NCBI RefSeq assembly: GCF_900100265.1
Contig: NZ_LT629696.1
Span: forward strand, 930,001 to 994,000
Length of the DNA stretch: 64,000 nt
Source: Leifsonia sp. 466MF
Lineage (GTDB): Bacteria; Actinomycetota; Actinomycetes; Actinomycetales; Microbacteriaceae
Direction: 5' to 3'
The notes under the pieces are model-generated. The model had not been told where the DNA came from and made no database searches. It worked only from the letters and a program-made list of their open reading frames with translations. The translations under genes were made by a program, and so were the position numbers. Positions 8,638-16,354 of the stretch are shown piece after piece. Numbering within the stretch: the stretch's first letter is position 1; the number at the start of each line of letters is the position of its first letter.

Positions 8638-8694
8638 CAGTGTTGCTGATTACCGGTACATAGTAAGCATGAGTACCGGTAGATAGCAACACTG
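8638..8694 (-). promoter_or_regulatory. Promoter and palindromic operator of the padR-ABC operon
   Basis: On the minus strand, TTGCTA (8684-8689) and TACTAT (8660-8665) are separated by 18 bases, a plausible promoter. It is embedded in a large inverted repeat. CAGTGTTGCT (8638-8647) pairs with AGCAACACTG (8685-8694), and inside these arms lie two copies of the self-complementary TACCGGTA (8651-8658 and 8674-8681). This is the layout expected for PadR autoregulation. Confidence 0.65.
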
Positions 8695-8751
8695 AATAGC
8701 TATCTTTTTTGGGAAGGGGATGGCGTGGGGTTCGGTAGACTCGACGGGCCA

Positions 8752-8826
8752 GCCTCTGTAGCTCAATGGAAGAGCAGTTCCGTCCTAAGGAAACGGTTGG
8801 GGGTTCGAGTCCCTCCAGGGGCACCA
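8752..8826 (+). tRNA. tRNA-Arg (anticodon CCT)
   Basis: The cloverleaf folds by hand. The acceptor GCCTCTG pairs with CAGGGGC, the D-stem is GCTC/GAGC, the anticodon loop GTCCTAA gives CCT (reads AGG), and the T-arm carries TTCGAGT. CCA is encoded. The first anticodon-stem pair is a G-A mismatch. The 3' end borders the cargo block at 8827-15333, a common integration position. Confidence 0.93.
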
Positions 8827-8830
8827 AAAT

Positions 8831-8859
8831 TTCTAATGCTTGCACACGAAGCATTAGAA
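8831..8859 (+). terminator. Hairpin terminator behind tRNA-Arg
   Basis: A perfect 11-bp stem TTCTAATGCTT (8831-8841) pairs with 8849-8859 around a 7-base loop, starting 4 bases after CCA and followed by TTTAG. Its AT-rich composition contrasts with the surrounding genome. Confidence 0.6.
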
Positions 8860-8928
8860 TTTAGATGAGGTCATCGCGCGCCAAGGGCGACCTTCTTGCT
8901 CGCCATAAATCACCTGGATGCTCGCGGG

Positions 8929-8945
8929 AACGATGCAGCATCGTT
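8929..8945. repeat. Small palindrome upstream of the ATPase gene
   Basis: AACGATGC and GCATCGTT are exact complements around a single A. The element lies about 150 bases before the ATPase start in the otherwise gene-free stretch 8860-9094 and could be an operator. No other feature explains it. Confidence 0.3.
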
Positions 8946-9025
8946 GGCAGATGTTTCAGTCCCGCAAGGTATCTACCGCCGGTACATGCTGGTATTCGCT
9001 GGGCGATTCGCATGCACCGATAGTG

Positions 9026-9053
9026 TTGTCGATGTCACCACAATCGATATATG
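9026..9053 (+). promoter_or_regulatory. Possible promoter of the zinc-hook ATPase gene
   Basis: TTGTCG (9026-9031) and TATATG (9048-9053) are 16 bases apart and lie 42 bases before the chosen GTG. The match is modest and is based only on spacing and the AT-rich -10. Confidence 0.35.
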
Positions 9054-9094
9054 CCCGGCGGGGCACAAAAGGTGGTGGGAATTGGGGGAACGCC

Positions 9095-11674
9095 GTGCCG
9101 TCGATCGAAGAAGAAATCGCTTCCTGGGTCAATCAGCGACCAGATTGGATTCGCATTCTGGCAGCCCAGATTCTCGAGGCCGGCGGCGTGGATGAGCAAT
9201 TCGCCGAATCGCTAGCGGCGGATCTTGTGGCGAAGAAGGCTCTTCCCAAGCCGGCCGAGCTTTCTGCCGAGGACCTGCCTACTTCGGCGAGCGGTGGAGC
9301 GAGAGTCGAATTGGTATCGATCGGCGACCTTGTCAATGTCAATGCGTTGGCCGATGGGGGACAACTGGTTTTTGGTGAGTCTGGCTTGACGGTGGTGTAT
9401 GGCGACAACGGAAGTGGCAAGTCGGGCTTCGCTCGTCTGGTTAAGGACGTCGTCGGTGCACGGCATCGGCAAGAGATTCTGCCTAACGCCTTCAACCCCA
9501 AAGCGCCCAAAGACCAGAGCGCGGTCATCACCTACCGTATAGATGGTAAACCGCATACAATCACCTGGCCGCAGGGCACTGATCCAGAGCTTCGCCAGGT
9601 CCATTTCTACGACGAGGCTTGTGGAGACCATTACCTCATCAATGACACCGAACTCAGCTATCGGCCTTCAGCGCTAAATGTGCTTGATCAGCTTGTTGAG
9701 GCGGCGGATATGCTCCGGAGTGCGCTGGACCGTGAGCTTGCGAAAGTGGCTGGGAAGCCGCATGAGATTCCGGGGCTTACTGCGTCGTCGGCGGCTAGAA
9801 AGTTCGCGTCTTCCCTCAGCGCGAATACGACGGATCAGCAGATTGATTCGGCGGTTGAGCTACCTGCAGATGCGGAGGCACAGTTGGCCACGCTCGTGCA
9901 AGAAGAGGGGCGGCTCCAATCGACCAATCCTTCGACGGAGAAGACGCGACTTACTAAGGCCGCTGCAGCGCTGGACCTCATGGCTGATCATCTCGACGAT
10001 TTCGATGAATTTCTGAGTCCGGCGGCTTCAGCTAAAGTCGAAGAACTCTTGAGTAATGCGCGCGCTCTTCGCGCGGCAGCGGATTTGGCTTCGAAGACCA
10101 ACTTCACGAATGAACCGCTAGAAGGCGTGGGGACAGCATCATGGCGCGCCTTGTGGGAGGCGGCGGAGAACTATTCGAAGCAAGTCGCTTATCATGAGCA
10201 CGATTTTCCCTATGTGAGTGATGACGCTCGTTGTCCTCTTTGCCAGCAACCGCTTGCCGACGACGCATCCATGCGGCTGACTCGTTTTCAAGAATTTGTT
10301 CACGATGTAACAGCCAAAAGAGCCAAGGAAGCCGAAGCGGCAGCACAGCACGCGATCTCTTCCCTGGTGCAATTTGAGGTTGCTACCGTCGCCACAACGA
10401 ATGCCCTTGCGGCGATTGAAGCCGAAGATCCCACGCTTGCGGATGAACTGCGGCTTGCTCTCGACACCGCCGGACTCGCTAAGGGACGAATTGGTGAACG
10501 ACTGCGAACCGAAACCGAAGAGCCGGCAGTGCCACTCGCGTCAATCGACCGAGACGACCTGAAGACGCGTGCTGAATCCATTCGGCAACGCGCCGAAAAG
10601 GTTGACGCCGTAGCATTCGCTGCACGATTGAAGGAAGCAACTGACGCCAAGAACGAATTTCGAGACAGAATCGAGCTCGCCAAGCATGCCGAAAGTCTTA
10701 AGAAGGACGCTGCCCGACAGCGAGCCGAGCGAGATATCACCGCAATTAGGAACAGCGTCTCCACCCAGCCGATCACTAAGCAATCCATCGCGCTCACGCG
10801 TACCTACGTAAATGAACAAGTCAACGATCGATTCTCGCGCGAATCCGACCGTCTCGGTCTTGACCACGTCAAGTTGGATGACAAAGGCGGTGGCAAAGGA
10901 AAACTCCGCCACAAGCCAGCGCTGCTTGGTGCAACGCTCACGACCAAGACGGTCCGCGACGTACTCAGTGAAGGTGAGCAGACGGCCCTGGGGCTTGCGG
11001 GGTTGCTTACCGAAATCAACTTCGATGACTCAAAGTCCGCCCTTGTCTTGGACGACCCGATCACATCACTCGACCATGGTCGCCGTGAGAAGGTGGCACG
11101 GCGAATCGCAGCACTCGCTAGTAAGCGCCAAGTGATTGTCTTTACCCACGACCTGACGTTTCTGGGAGACCTGATCCGAGCAGCTGATGAAGAGGACGTT
11201 CCTATCGAGGAGCGCTCGATCGTCAAGGATAAGGGTGTCCCGGGTGCCGTCCTGGCCATGCATCCGTGGAAGGCGAAGGATGCAAAGAAGCGCATTGGAG
11301 ACCTCCGGGCCGACCTCGCGAAACTCAAGAAGGATCAATTGGCCCTTTCTACAGAGGAATACGACAACCGGGTTCAGCTTTGGGCGGGGAAGCTTTCTGA
11401 GACTTGGGAGCGCATCGTGCGAAATGACGTAGTCGGCAAAGTTGTAGACCGTGGAACTACCGAAGTGCGCCCCAAGATGATCAAGCTTCTAGCCAAGATC
11501 ACGGCGGAGGACAATTCCGATTTCCAGAGCGGATACAGTCAGGTCTCGAAGTGGGCACCCCGCCACGACAAGAGCGAAGAAGTCAATTTCGTGGCGCCGT
11601 CGATCGACGACATGGAAGCCGAACTTAATCGCGCCGAGGCGTGGTGGAAGAAGATGGTCGCGTACGCCAATTAA
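9095..11674 (+). CDS. Zinc-hook ABC-type ATPase, RloC/Rad50-like, probable defence protein
   Basis: This 859-residue protein has the SMC/Rad50 order. Walker A is GDNGSGKSG (~103-111), then comes a long helical region with a central CPLC hook (C380, C383), and the signature LSEGEQTALG (~624), Walker B ALVLDDPITSLDH (~650) and H-loop VIVFTHD (~680) follow. A C-terminal domain of ~170 residues follows. This is the AAA_13 type found in RloC, an anticodon nuclease with a hook. An R-x3-E pair and a later His after the H-loop recall the PrrC/RloC active site, but this is unproven. GTG 9095 is chosen because GGGGAA precedes it; an in-frame ATG at 8918 lacks coding character. Confidence 0.72.
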   Translation: MPSIEEEIASWVNQRPDWIRILAAQILEAGGVDEQFAESLAADLVAKKALPKPAELSAEDLPTSASGGARVELVSIGDLVNVNALADGGQLVFGESGLTVVYGDNGSGKSGFARLVKDVVGARHRQEILPNAFNPKAPKDQSAVITYRIDGKPHTITWPQGTDPELRQVHFYDEACGDHYLINDTELSYRPSALNVLDQLVEAADMLRSALDRELAKVAGKPHEIPGLTASSAARKFASSLSANTTDQQIDSAVELPADAEAQLATLVQEEGRLQSTNPSTEKTRLTKAAAALDLMADHLDDFDEFLSPAASAKVEELLSNARALRAAADLASKTNFTNEPLEGVGTASWRALWEAAENYSKQVAYHEHDFPYVSDDARCPLCQQPLADDASMRLTRFQEFVHDVTAKRAKEAEAAAQHAISSLVQFEVATVATTNALAAIEAEDPTLADELRLALDTAGLAKGRIGERLRTETEEPAVPLASIDRDDLKTRAESIRQRAEKVDAVAFAARLKEATDAKNEFRDRIELAKHAESLKKDAARQRAERDITAIRNSVSTQPITKQSIALTRTYVNEQVNDRFSRESDRLGLDHVKLDDKGGGKGKLRHKPALLGATLTTKTVRDVLSEGEQTALGLAGLLTEINFDDSKSALVLDDPITSLDHGRREKVARRIAALASKRQVIVFTHDLTFLGDLIRAADEEDVPIEERSIVKDKGVPGAVLAMHPWKAKDAKKRIGDLRADLAKLKKDQLALSTEEYDNRVQLWAGKLSETWERIVRNDVVGKVVDRGTTEVRPKMIKLLAKITAEDNSDFQSGYSQVSKWAPRHDKSEEVNFVAPSIDDMEAELNRAEAWWKKMVAYAN

Positions 11675-11867
11675 TTTCGCCGTGGTACGCGTGCTGACGA
11701 GGCCGGATTCCGTGTCCGATCCTGCACCTCGACACCTGTCTCGATCGGCGTCTTCTTCACCGTCTTGTCATTGAACCCGGCCGCTGGATCTCTCGCGAGT
11801 CGGCCAGACTCGAGTGTTGCCGGGTGCCTTTAGTCGCGGCTCTGATCATTCCGTCGCGGCCAAGGTG
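11675..11867. other. Gap between convergent defence genes, possible coding remnant
   Basis: No intact gene or hairpin terminator is seen here. On the minus strand an open stretch near 11700-11820 reads like ordinary protein (for example GFNDKTVKKTPIETG) but has no start. It may be the debris of a lost gene. Confidence 0.25.
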
Positions 11868-12965
11868 CTACGCGGTTGTCGGCGAAGCTATCACGTTGAA
11901 GTCGTTGCCGGTCCGAACGATGAGGGTGATGCCGAGCCGGTGGAGCAATTCGACCAGATCCTCTGACGGTCGCCCCGGCAGCAGGATGACAGGGGTCGCG
12001 GCAATCTTCGCCTTTTCGGCGACGTAAACGTAGTCGAGCACTTGACCTATGGCGGTTCGAACGTATTCGCGACCGGAAGACTTCTTGGCTTCAACGATCC
12101 ACCCGCGCGATTCGACGAACAGATCGGGCTCAATGAGCGCATCCCCCGATGCGAGCAGCAATCGCTTGATCATTTCGCCTTGGTTCAAGAGCCAGACGCC
12201 GAAGGCGGCTTGGAGTTCGAATTCAATGCGTGAAACGGTCCGATCGCCAGGGATGTCGCTGCCGTCCCCCGCAATCACGACATCCGTCGCGTCGGGCGGA
12301 CTCCAAGTTGCAAGTTGCGCAAGACCGGTTGGCTCGGAAGCTGGAGCCAACAGTCGGCTGTCCGCATGCACCGGCACGAGGTTGAAGACAATGCCGTTGC
12401 GGGGGATGTTATCTCTATCCGGGATTGTGCGGGGCCAGAATGTGGGTGTCCCAGTGGTGAACTCGCCGACATACGTCACAGATGTGCCATTCACGGTGAA
12501 CAGCCGGATGGGTCGCCCAGTCACGCTTGAGTCTCTGATCGCGAGGTTTCCACGTGTAAACCTCTGATCGCCTCGCTGACCTGCTCCTGTGTAGGAGTAC
12601 GAGCCGTCGGGCTGGAGTCCCTCGTAGAGGTGGTAACCGAAGCCGGCTCCACTCGCGGGGTCCGTGAAAGCAATGATGTCCGGCAAACTCCTTAGAGTCA
12701 CTATGCCGTTACGAGCACTTCCTCCATAGGCGGCATGCAGCTCACGCCGGAGGACTGTGTCGCCGGGTTCGAGCGTCCAGGTGGGCGGCGTCACGAAGGT
12801 GCGTCTTACGAAGCGTGCGCGGACGGCCGCCGCCTGGTCGTCGGTGAGCTTCCATCGTGTGGTTCCGTCCTGAAGGATGCCGTATCGGCCTCGCAGCGCA
12901 TCCCGAATCTGCTTCTGGCTCACGTTGAGTTCCAGGGACAGATGCGCAGGAGTTATGTCGGCCAC
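11868..12965 (-). CDS. SRA-like plus PD-(D/E)XK nuclease, putative modification-dependent restriction enzyme
   Basis: This 365-residue protein has three parts. Residues 1-55 look like a small DNA-binding helix-turn-helix (LNVSQKQIRDALRGRYG). Residues ~65-200 resemble an SRA/PUA-type base-flipping reader with YSYTGAGQRGDQRF and a later strand TYVGEF. Residues ~255-345 form a PD-(D/E)XK nuclease with E279-P-D281, then VEAKK (E292, K294) and the IGQVLDY helix. A reader joined to this nuclease is the plan of type IV restriction enzymes that cut DNA with modified bases. The start is GTG. It lies 123 bases downstream of the DUF2075 gene on the same strand. The reader assignment is by pattern only. 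Confidence 0.6.
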   Translation of the reverse strand: MADITPAHLSLELNVSQKQIRDALRGRYGILQDGTTRWKLTDDQAAAVRARFVRRTFVTPPTWTLEPGDTVLRRELHAAYGGSARNGIVTLRSLPDIIAFTDPASGAGFGYHLYEGLQPDGSYSYTGAGQRGDQRFTRGNLAIRDSSVTGRPIRLFTVNGTSVTYVGEFTTGTPTFWPRTIPDRDNIPRNGIVFNLVPVHADSRLLAPASEPTGLAQLATWSPPDATDVVIAGDGSDIPGDRTVSRIEFELQAAFGVWLLNQGEMIKRLLLASGDALIEPDLFVESRGWIVEAKKSSGREYVRTAIGQVLDYVYVAEKAKIAATPVILLPGRPSEDLVELLHRLGITLIVRTGNDFNVIASPTTA

Positions 12966-13088
12966 TCCCCGACGCTATTGATCACATGTAATGCCAGCAA
13001 CCCCCACGAATGGTGACGATCCGAGGATGGGCCGCGCAGGGCCAGCACCACTTAGATTGCGAAGCTACTCTTCGCTGCTCAGAGGCGG

Positions 13089-14819
13089 CTACCCGCGGTC
13101 GGTCCCCGGTAAAGCTAGATACCCGCGCAGGTACTCCCGCAGCGACTTATCGCACACATACACGTACGTCCCGCGGATTCCTCGCGTCAACAGGACGGCG
13201 TAGATGTTGACGACGTATTCGAGGATGTCCGCGTCTGTGTAGGTGATACCGCGACGCTTGTTGTTCTCCATCCCCTTGGTGTCGAAGTAGTTCGACCGGT
13301 CGAAGATGAGCCTGTGGTTGGCGGAGTCGTATCGAAGGTCTTGGCCGATGATGACCCCGGCATAGTTGAGGTCGTAGCCCTGGATCGTGTGAATGGAGCC
13401 AACCTCTGAGAGGGATGTGGGCGAGGAGACCCAATCCTTCTGAGTCCTGTTCCATCGCAGACGCTCGCCGTCGATCTCGATGTCATAGGCGCTTGGGTCC
13501 TTCTTGCTTTGCCATTTCCACGCATAGCCGGCCACTAAACGGGCAAGCCCGATCTCGGCGTCTCGCCGCTCGATCTCCTCGCGCATGCGACCAACGTCGT
13601 CGAAGAACCGTAGATCGTAGCCAGGGAACGAGCGCGGTGCCACCTCGTCGCCTCGAAGGATCCGCCTGACGTAGGGGGTATATTCGTCGCCGGCGCGGAC
13701 CCTCAGTTGCGACCGCAGCGGGTAGTAGCGGTACGCCTTCTGTGCAGTGGTGACCAGCGCTGCCATCACGTCCGTCGGAAGATCGGCCGGTCGCACGCTC
13801 TGTTCGGGGTCGACCAAAAGGATCTGGTGAGTACTTCGCACACGGATCCAATCCAGTTGGGTGTACTCGTCGGTATCCCGGCCAAAGAGGGACTCGTTAA
13901 TGGCGGCGAAGGCGGCGTTGAGTGGACCGGCTGATTGATTGGCTCGATGGTTCAGACGGTGCGCCTCATCGACGACCAGCAGGTCGAAGGAACGCTTCGA
14001 TTTGCCCACGTCGAACGGCGTCATCACCGGAACATCCTTCAGACCTGGTGTGAGCGCGAAGACCCTTTGGAGAGTGGCGCGGAGAGATTGCTGCGGTACG
14101 ACCAAACCGACGGTGAAATTCCTGAGCAACTCGGCGTTCTCCGGGACGAAGAATTCCGCGAAGACCGTCTCCTCGTCAGGATCGTCTTGCCAGGACTGTG
14201 TACGGATATCGCTCAACAATTTGAGCAGATAGACAGCGACGACTGTCTTCCCGGTTCCGGGGTCACCCTGAATGACGATCGGCTCAACCACACCGCCGCG
14301 GATATCCTCGAACAACCCCTCCACGATGTCCTCGACAGCGACGGCCTGATCAACTGAGAGCGCCTTGAACGGCGAGAATTTGAAGAGGTCGCTATTGATA
14401 ATCTCCGGGACAGTCCGCTGAAACAGGCCGCGCTCGCGCAGCTCGGTGAAGATGTCGTCGAAGTACGCCTGATACCGCTCCCGATCGAAGTAGGCGGCAT
14501 CCCTGACACCCGGCACCGCGTTGACCACCTCCAGGTGGCCATCTCCCGCGAACATCCGGATCAGATAGGACTCCAGATCCAGGCAAGCGGACTTATTGAA
14601 CTCGTCATGAAGAATGACGCGCACGGACGTGAGCGCGTTCTTCTTGCAGTCGGCGCTATGCTGCCGCATCCGCGACACCAGGCTGAGCGTCTCGCCAACA
14701 TAGACCTGGCTCTGCCCGTCCATGACATAGACGACGGGCCAGTTCTTCAGCCGGGGGTCGACCAGCGCGGATCCGTTCGCATCGCGACGATCGAACGGCA
14801 CCACATCAAAGCTCGTCAT
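13089..14819 (-). CDS. GIY-YIG nuclease fused to DUF2075 helicase/ATPase
   Basis: Residues ~25-110 form a GIY-YIG domain (VVYVMDGQSQVYVGET, then RMRQH, with Glu in CLDLESYLI). Residues ~170-570 are a DUF2075 SF1-type ATPase with Walker A GDPGTGKT (~186), Walker B LLVVDEAHRL and the helicase motif IHTIQGYDLNYAGVIIG. Proteins of this plan occur beside nucleotide pyrophosphohydrolases in many bacteria, and a defence role is suspected rather than established. Its ATG lies 14 bases inside the end of the MazG-like gene, so the two are coupled. All nucleotide-binding motifs look intact. Confidence 0.78.
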   Translation of the reverse strand: MTSFDVVPFDRRDANGSALVDPRLKNWPVVYVMDGQSQVYVGETLSLVSRMRQHSADCKKNALTSVRVILHDEFNKSACLDLESYLIRMFAGDGHLEVVNAVPGVRDAAYFDRERYQAYFDDIFTELRERGLFQRTVPEIINSDLFKFSPFKALSVDQAVAVEDIVEGLFEDIRGGVVEPIVIQGDPGTGKTVVAVYLLKLLSDIRTQSWQDDPDEETVFAEFFVPENAELLRNFTVGLVVPQQSLRATLQRVFALTPGLKDVPVMTPFDVGKSKRSFDLLVVDEAHRLNHRANQSAGPLNAAFAAINESLFGRDTDEYTQLDWIRVRSTHQILLVDPEQSVRPADLPTDVMAALVTTAQKAYRYYPLRSQLRVRAGDEYTPYVRRILRGDEVAPRSFPGYDLRFFDDVGRMREEIERRDAEIGLARLVAGYAWKWQSKKDPSAYDIEIDGERLRWNRTQKDWVSSPTSLSEVGSIHTIQGYDLNYAGVIIGQDLRYDSANHRLIFDRSNYFDTKGMENNKRRGITYTDADILEYVVNIYAVLLTRGIRGTYVYVCDKSLREYLRGYLALPGTDRG

Positions 14820-15126
14820 ACTTCGTGCTTCTGCCGCGCGCCTTGTCGACGGGATACTTTGCGCGGGTCTTGGCCAGCTTATTCAGGATGATGTCGTCCG
14901 GGTCTTCCCCGAGCTTGTCAGCAAGAAGCAAGCAGTAGGTCAGGACATCGGCCAACTCATCGCGAACCCGGTCGCCGTCGGCGTCCGGTCCCCACTGGAA
15001 GCACTCCAGGAGTTCTCCTGCTTCGATGGCGACGCTCTTCGCCAGATTCTCCTGGGAGTGAAACTGGGCCCAATCGCGCTCCTTCACAAAAGCGCGGAGC
15101 GCGTCGCGCACTGTCTCGTTCGTCAC
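14806..15126 (-). CDS. MazG-like nucleotide pyrophosphohydrolase
   Basis: This ~106-residue all-helical protein of the MazG/RS21-C6 type has the metal-binding pattern EAGELLECFQW (an ExxE helix) followed by VRDELADVLTYCLLLADKL (the ExxD helix). It should hydrolyse an NTP or dNTP to the monophosphate and pyrophosphate. It overlaps the GIY-YIG/DUF2075 gene by 14 bases, so the pair probably works as one module. GTG 15126 is preferred because the fold starts right after it. A GTG at 15150 is possible. Confidence 0.75.
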   Translation of the reverse strand: MTNETVRDALRAFVKERDWAQFHSQENLAKSVAIEAGELLECFQWGPDADGDRVRDELADVLTYCLLLADKLGEDPDDIILNKLAKTRAKYPVDKARGRSTKYDEL

Positions 15127-15333
15127 GCTGTCACCGTAGCAATTGATCACACCTTCCAGTGCGGCTGGCGGCTCGGCGTTGCCGGATTGAAAGTACGCCG
15201 GGACACGGCCCTGTCCAGCTCGCGCGTGGCTCCCCCGACAGCCTCATGCTCGTCGTCGCCTTCAGGCCCGCCGTGTCGCCCGCGCAGCACCGCGTGCCCT
15301 AAGCGGTCGGTCGCGTGATGCTGGACGCCGCCC
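15127..15333. other. Right edge of the island, gene-free
   Basis: The block changes back to ordinary high-GC sequence here. I see no gene, no tRNA-like repeat and no clear terminator, only the ATTGATCACA motif at 15142-15151 near the mazG start. Confidence 0.3.
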
Positions 15334-16011
15334 TCAGCCCCCACCAACCCACCGCTCGATCCGCCGGTGGTCCGGCGTGAACCCGTGCTCCACGCCCCAC
15401 AGCACCGCCTGCGTCCGGCTGCTGGCGCCGATCTTGCGGTAGACGCTGCGGATGTGCGACTTGACCGTGTTCGGGCTGAGGTACGTGAGTTCGGCGACCG
15501 CCGCGTTGCTCTTGCCTTGCGTGATGAGGGCCAGGATCTCGGACTCGCGGTCCGTGATCCCTTCTTCCTTGCCGGGCCAGTCGAGTTCCTCGGCGCTGCG
15601 GGCTCGCGCCGGGGAGTCGCTCACCACGATCTGGCCGGAGTTCACGGCTTCGAGGGCGGCGACCAGCTCTGAGGCCGTGAGGGTCTTCGAGAGGTAGCCG
15701 TGGACGCCCTGCGCGCTCGCGCTTTCGATGAGCTCGGGATGGAAGTTCCACGTGTAGACCACGACGTGGCGGGCTCGGGGGTTCCGCACCAGTTCGCCGA
15801 TCTGCGCGTGGCCGGACTCCGGCTGGGCGAACGCGTCGTACAGGACGACGTCGATCGGCTCATCCAGCGGGGCGTTCGCGTCGATCTCGGCGACGACCAA
15901 CCGGTCCCGGAAATCATCCAGCATGTGCGCGAGGCCCAGCAGCACGACGTCGTAGTCGTCCACGAGGGCGATCGTGAACGGCTTCGTCGCTATGTCCGGG
16001 GCTGCCGACAT
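15334..16011 (-). CDS. Orphan LuxR-family response regulator
   Basis: This 225-residue protein has an N-terminal receiver domain with the acidic pair in LVDDYD (~17-19), the phospho-acceptor in DVVLYDAF (D59), Thr in VVVYTWN and Lys in GYLSKT. The C-terminal LuxR helix-turn-helix spans about 150-205 (TDRESEILALITQGKSN, then NTVKSHIRSVYRKI). No kinase gene adjoins it. It is divergent from a small membrane protein gene, with a perfect palindrome between them that may be its operator. Confidence 0.85.
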   Translation of the reverse strand: MSAAPDIATKPFTIALVDDYDVVLLGLAHMLDDFRDRLVVAEIDANAPLDEPIDVVLYDAFAQPESGHAQIGELVRNPRARHVVVYTWNFHPELIESASAQGVHGYLSKTLTASELVAALEAVNSGQIVVSDSPARARSAEELDWPGKEEGITDRESEILALITQGKSNAAVAELTYLSPNTVKSHIRSVYRKIGASSRTQAVLWGVEHGFTPDHRRIERWVGGG

Positions 16012-16023
16012 GGCCGCACATTA

Positions 16024-16037
16024 CACCCCTAGGGGTG
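16024..16037. promoter_or_regulatory. Palindrome between the LuxR gene and a membrane protein gene
   Basis: CACCCCTAGGGGTG is a perfect 14-base palindrome placed 12 bases upstream of the LuxR start and 65 bases before the divergent small gene. It is a candidate LuxR-type binding site. The half-site GGGGTGA recurs near the MalT-like regulator. Confidence 0.45.
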
Positions 16038-16101
16038 AGGCGCCCCGTCCTCGCCGGTGGTTGCGTGGAGCCATCAACCCCCGACCAGAAAGGGTCAACT
16101 G

Positions 16102-16266
16102 ATGAATATCCTGCTCATCATCATCGCTGTGATCGCCATCATCCTCCTGCTCACCGGAGGGTTCGTCTCGTCCCTGAACTTCCTGCTCTGGGTCGGGATC
16201 GTGCTCCTCGTCATCGCGGCCATCGTCTTCCTCGTCCGGATGCTCACGGGAAGCCGGCGCGTCTGA
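16102..16266 (+). CDS. Small hydrophobic membrane protein (54 aa)
   Basis: Two transmembrane helices (residues ~2-21 and ~27-47) are followed by a short basic tail. GAAAGGG lies about 7 bases before ATG 16102, which is preferred over an upstream in-frame start because it opens directly into the first helix. It resembles small stress-linked membrane peptides of actinobacteria. The function is unknown. The divergent LuxR regulator may control it. Confidence 0.65.
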   Translation: MNILLIIIAVIAIILLLTGGFVSSLNFLLWVGIVLLVIAAIVFLVRMLTGSRRV

Positions 16267-16354
16267 CCCAACACACCGAGGCGGTGCGGGGGAGGAGCGG
16301 TCGTCCGCTTCGTCCCCCGGCCACCGCATCCACCTCTCTGCGAGGCCGAGGTCG

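Larger units (their letters stand above)
8827..15333. mobile_element. Putative defence island at tRNA-Arg(CCT)
   Basis: This ~6.5-kb block between tRNA-Arg and a core-type regulator holds four genes that resemble anti-phage functions: a zinc-hook ATPase, an SRA-like/PD-(D/E)XK protein, a GIY-YIG/DUF2075 helicase and a MazG-like enzyme. Codon use in the ATPase gene is visibly less GC-biased than in the flanks. I found no integrase, transposase or direct repeat of the tRNA 3' end, so the limits and mobility are inference. It may be an old insertion that has lost its mobilisation genes. Confidence 0.5.

Noticed and set aside
8896..9195. Short plus-strand frame overlapping the start of the zinc-hook ATPase gene
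   Set aside because: It has no ribosome binding site or domain and conflicts with the ATPase frame.
8827..15333. Attachment-site direct repeat of the tRNA-Arg 3' end
   Set aside because: I searched by eye for a second copy of the T-arm/acceptor sequence near 11700, 13000 and 15150-15330 and found none.
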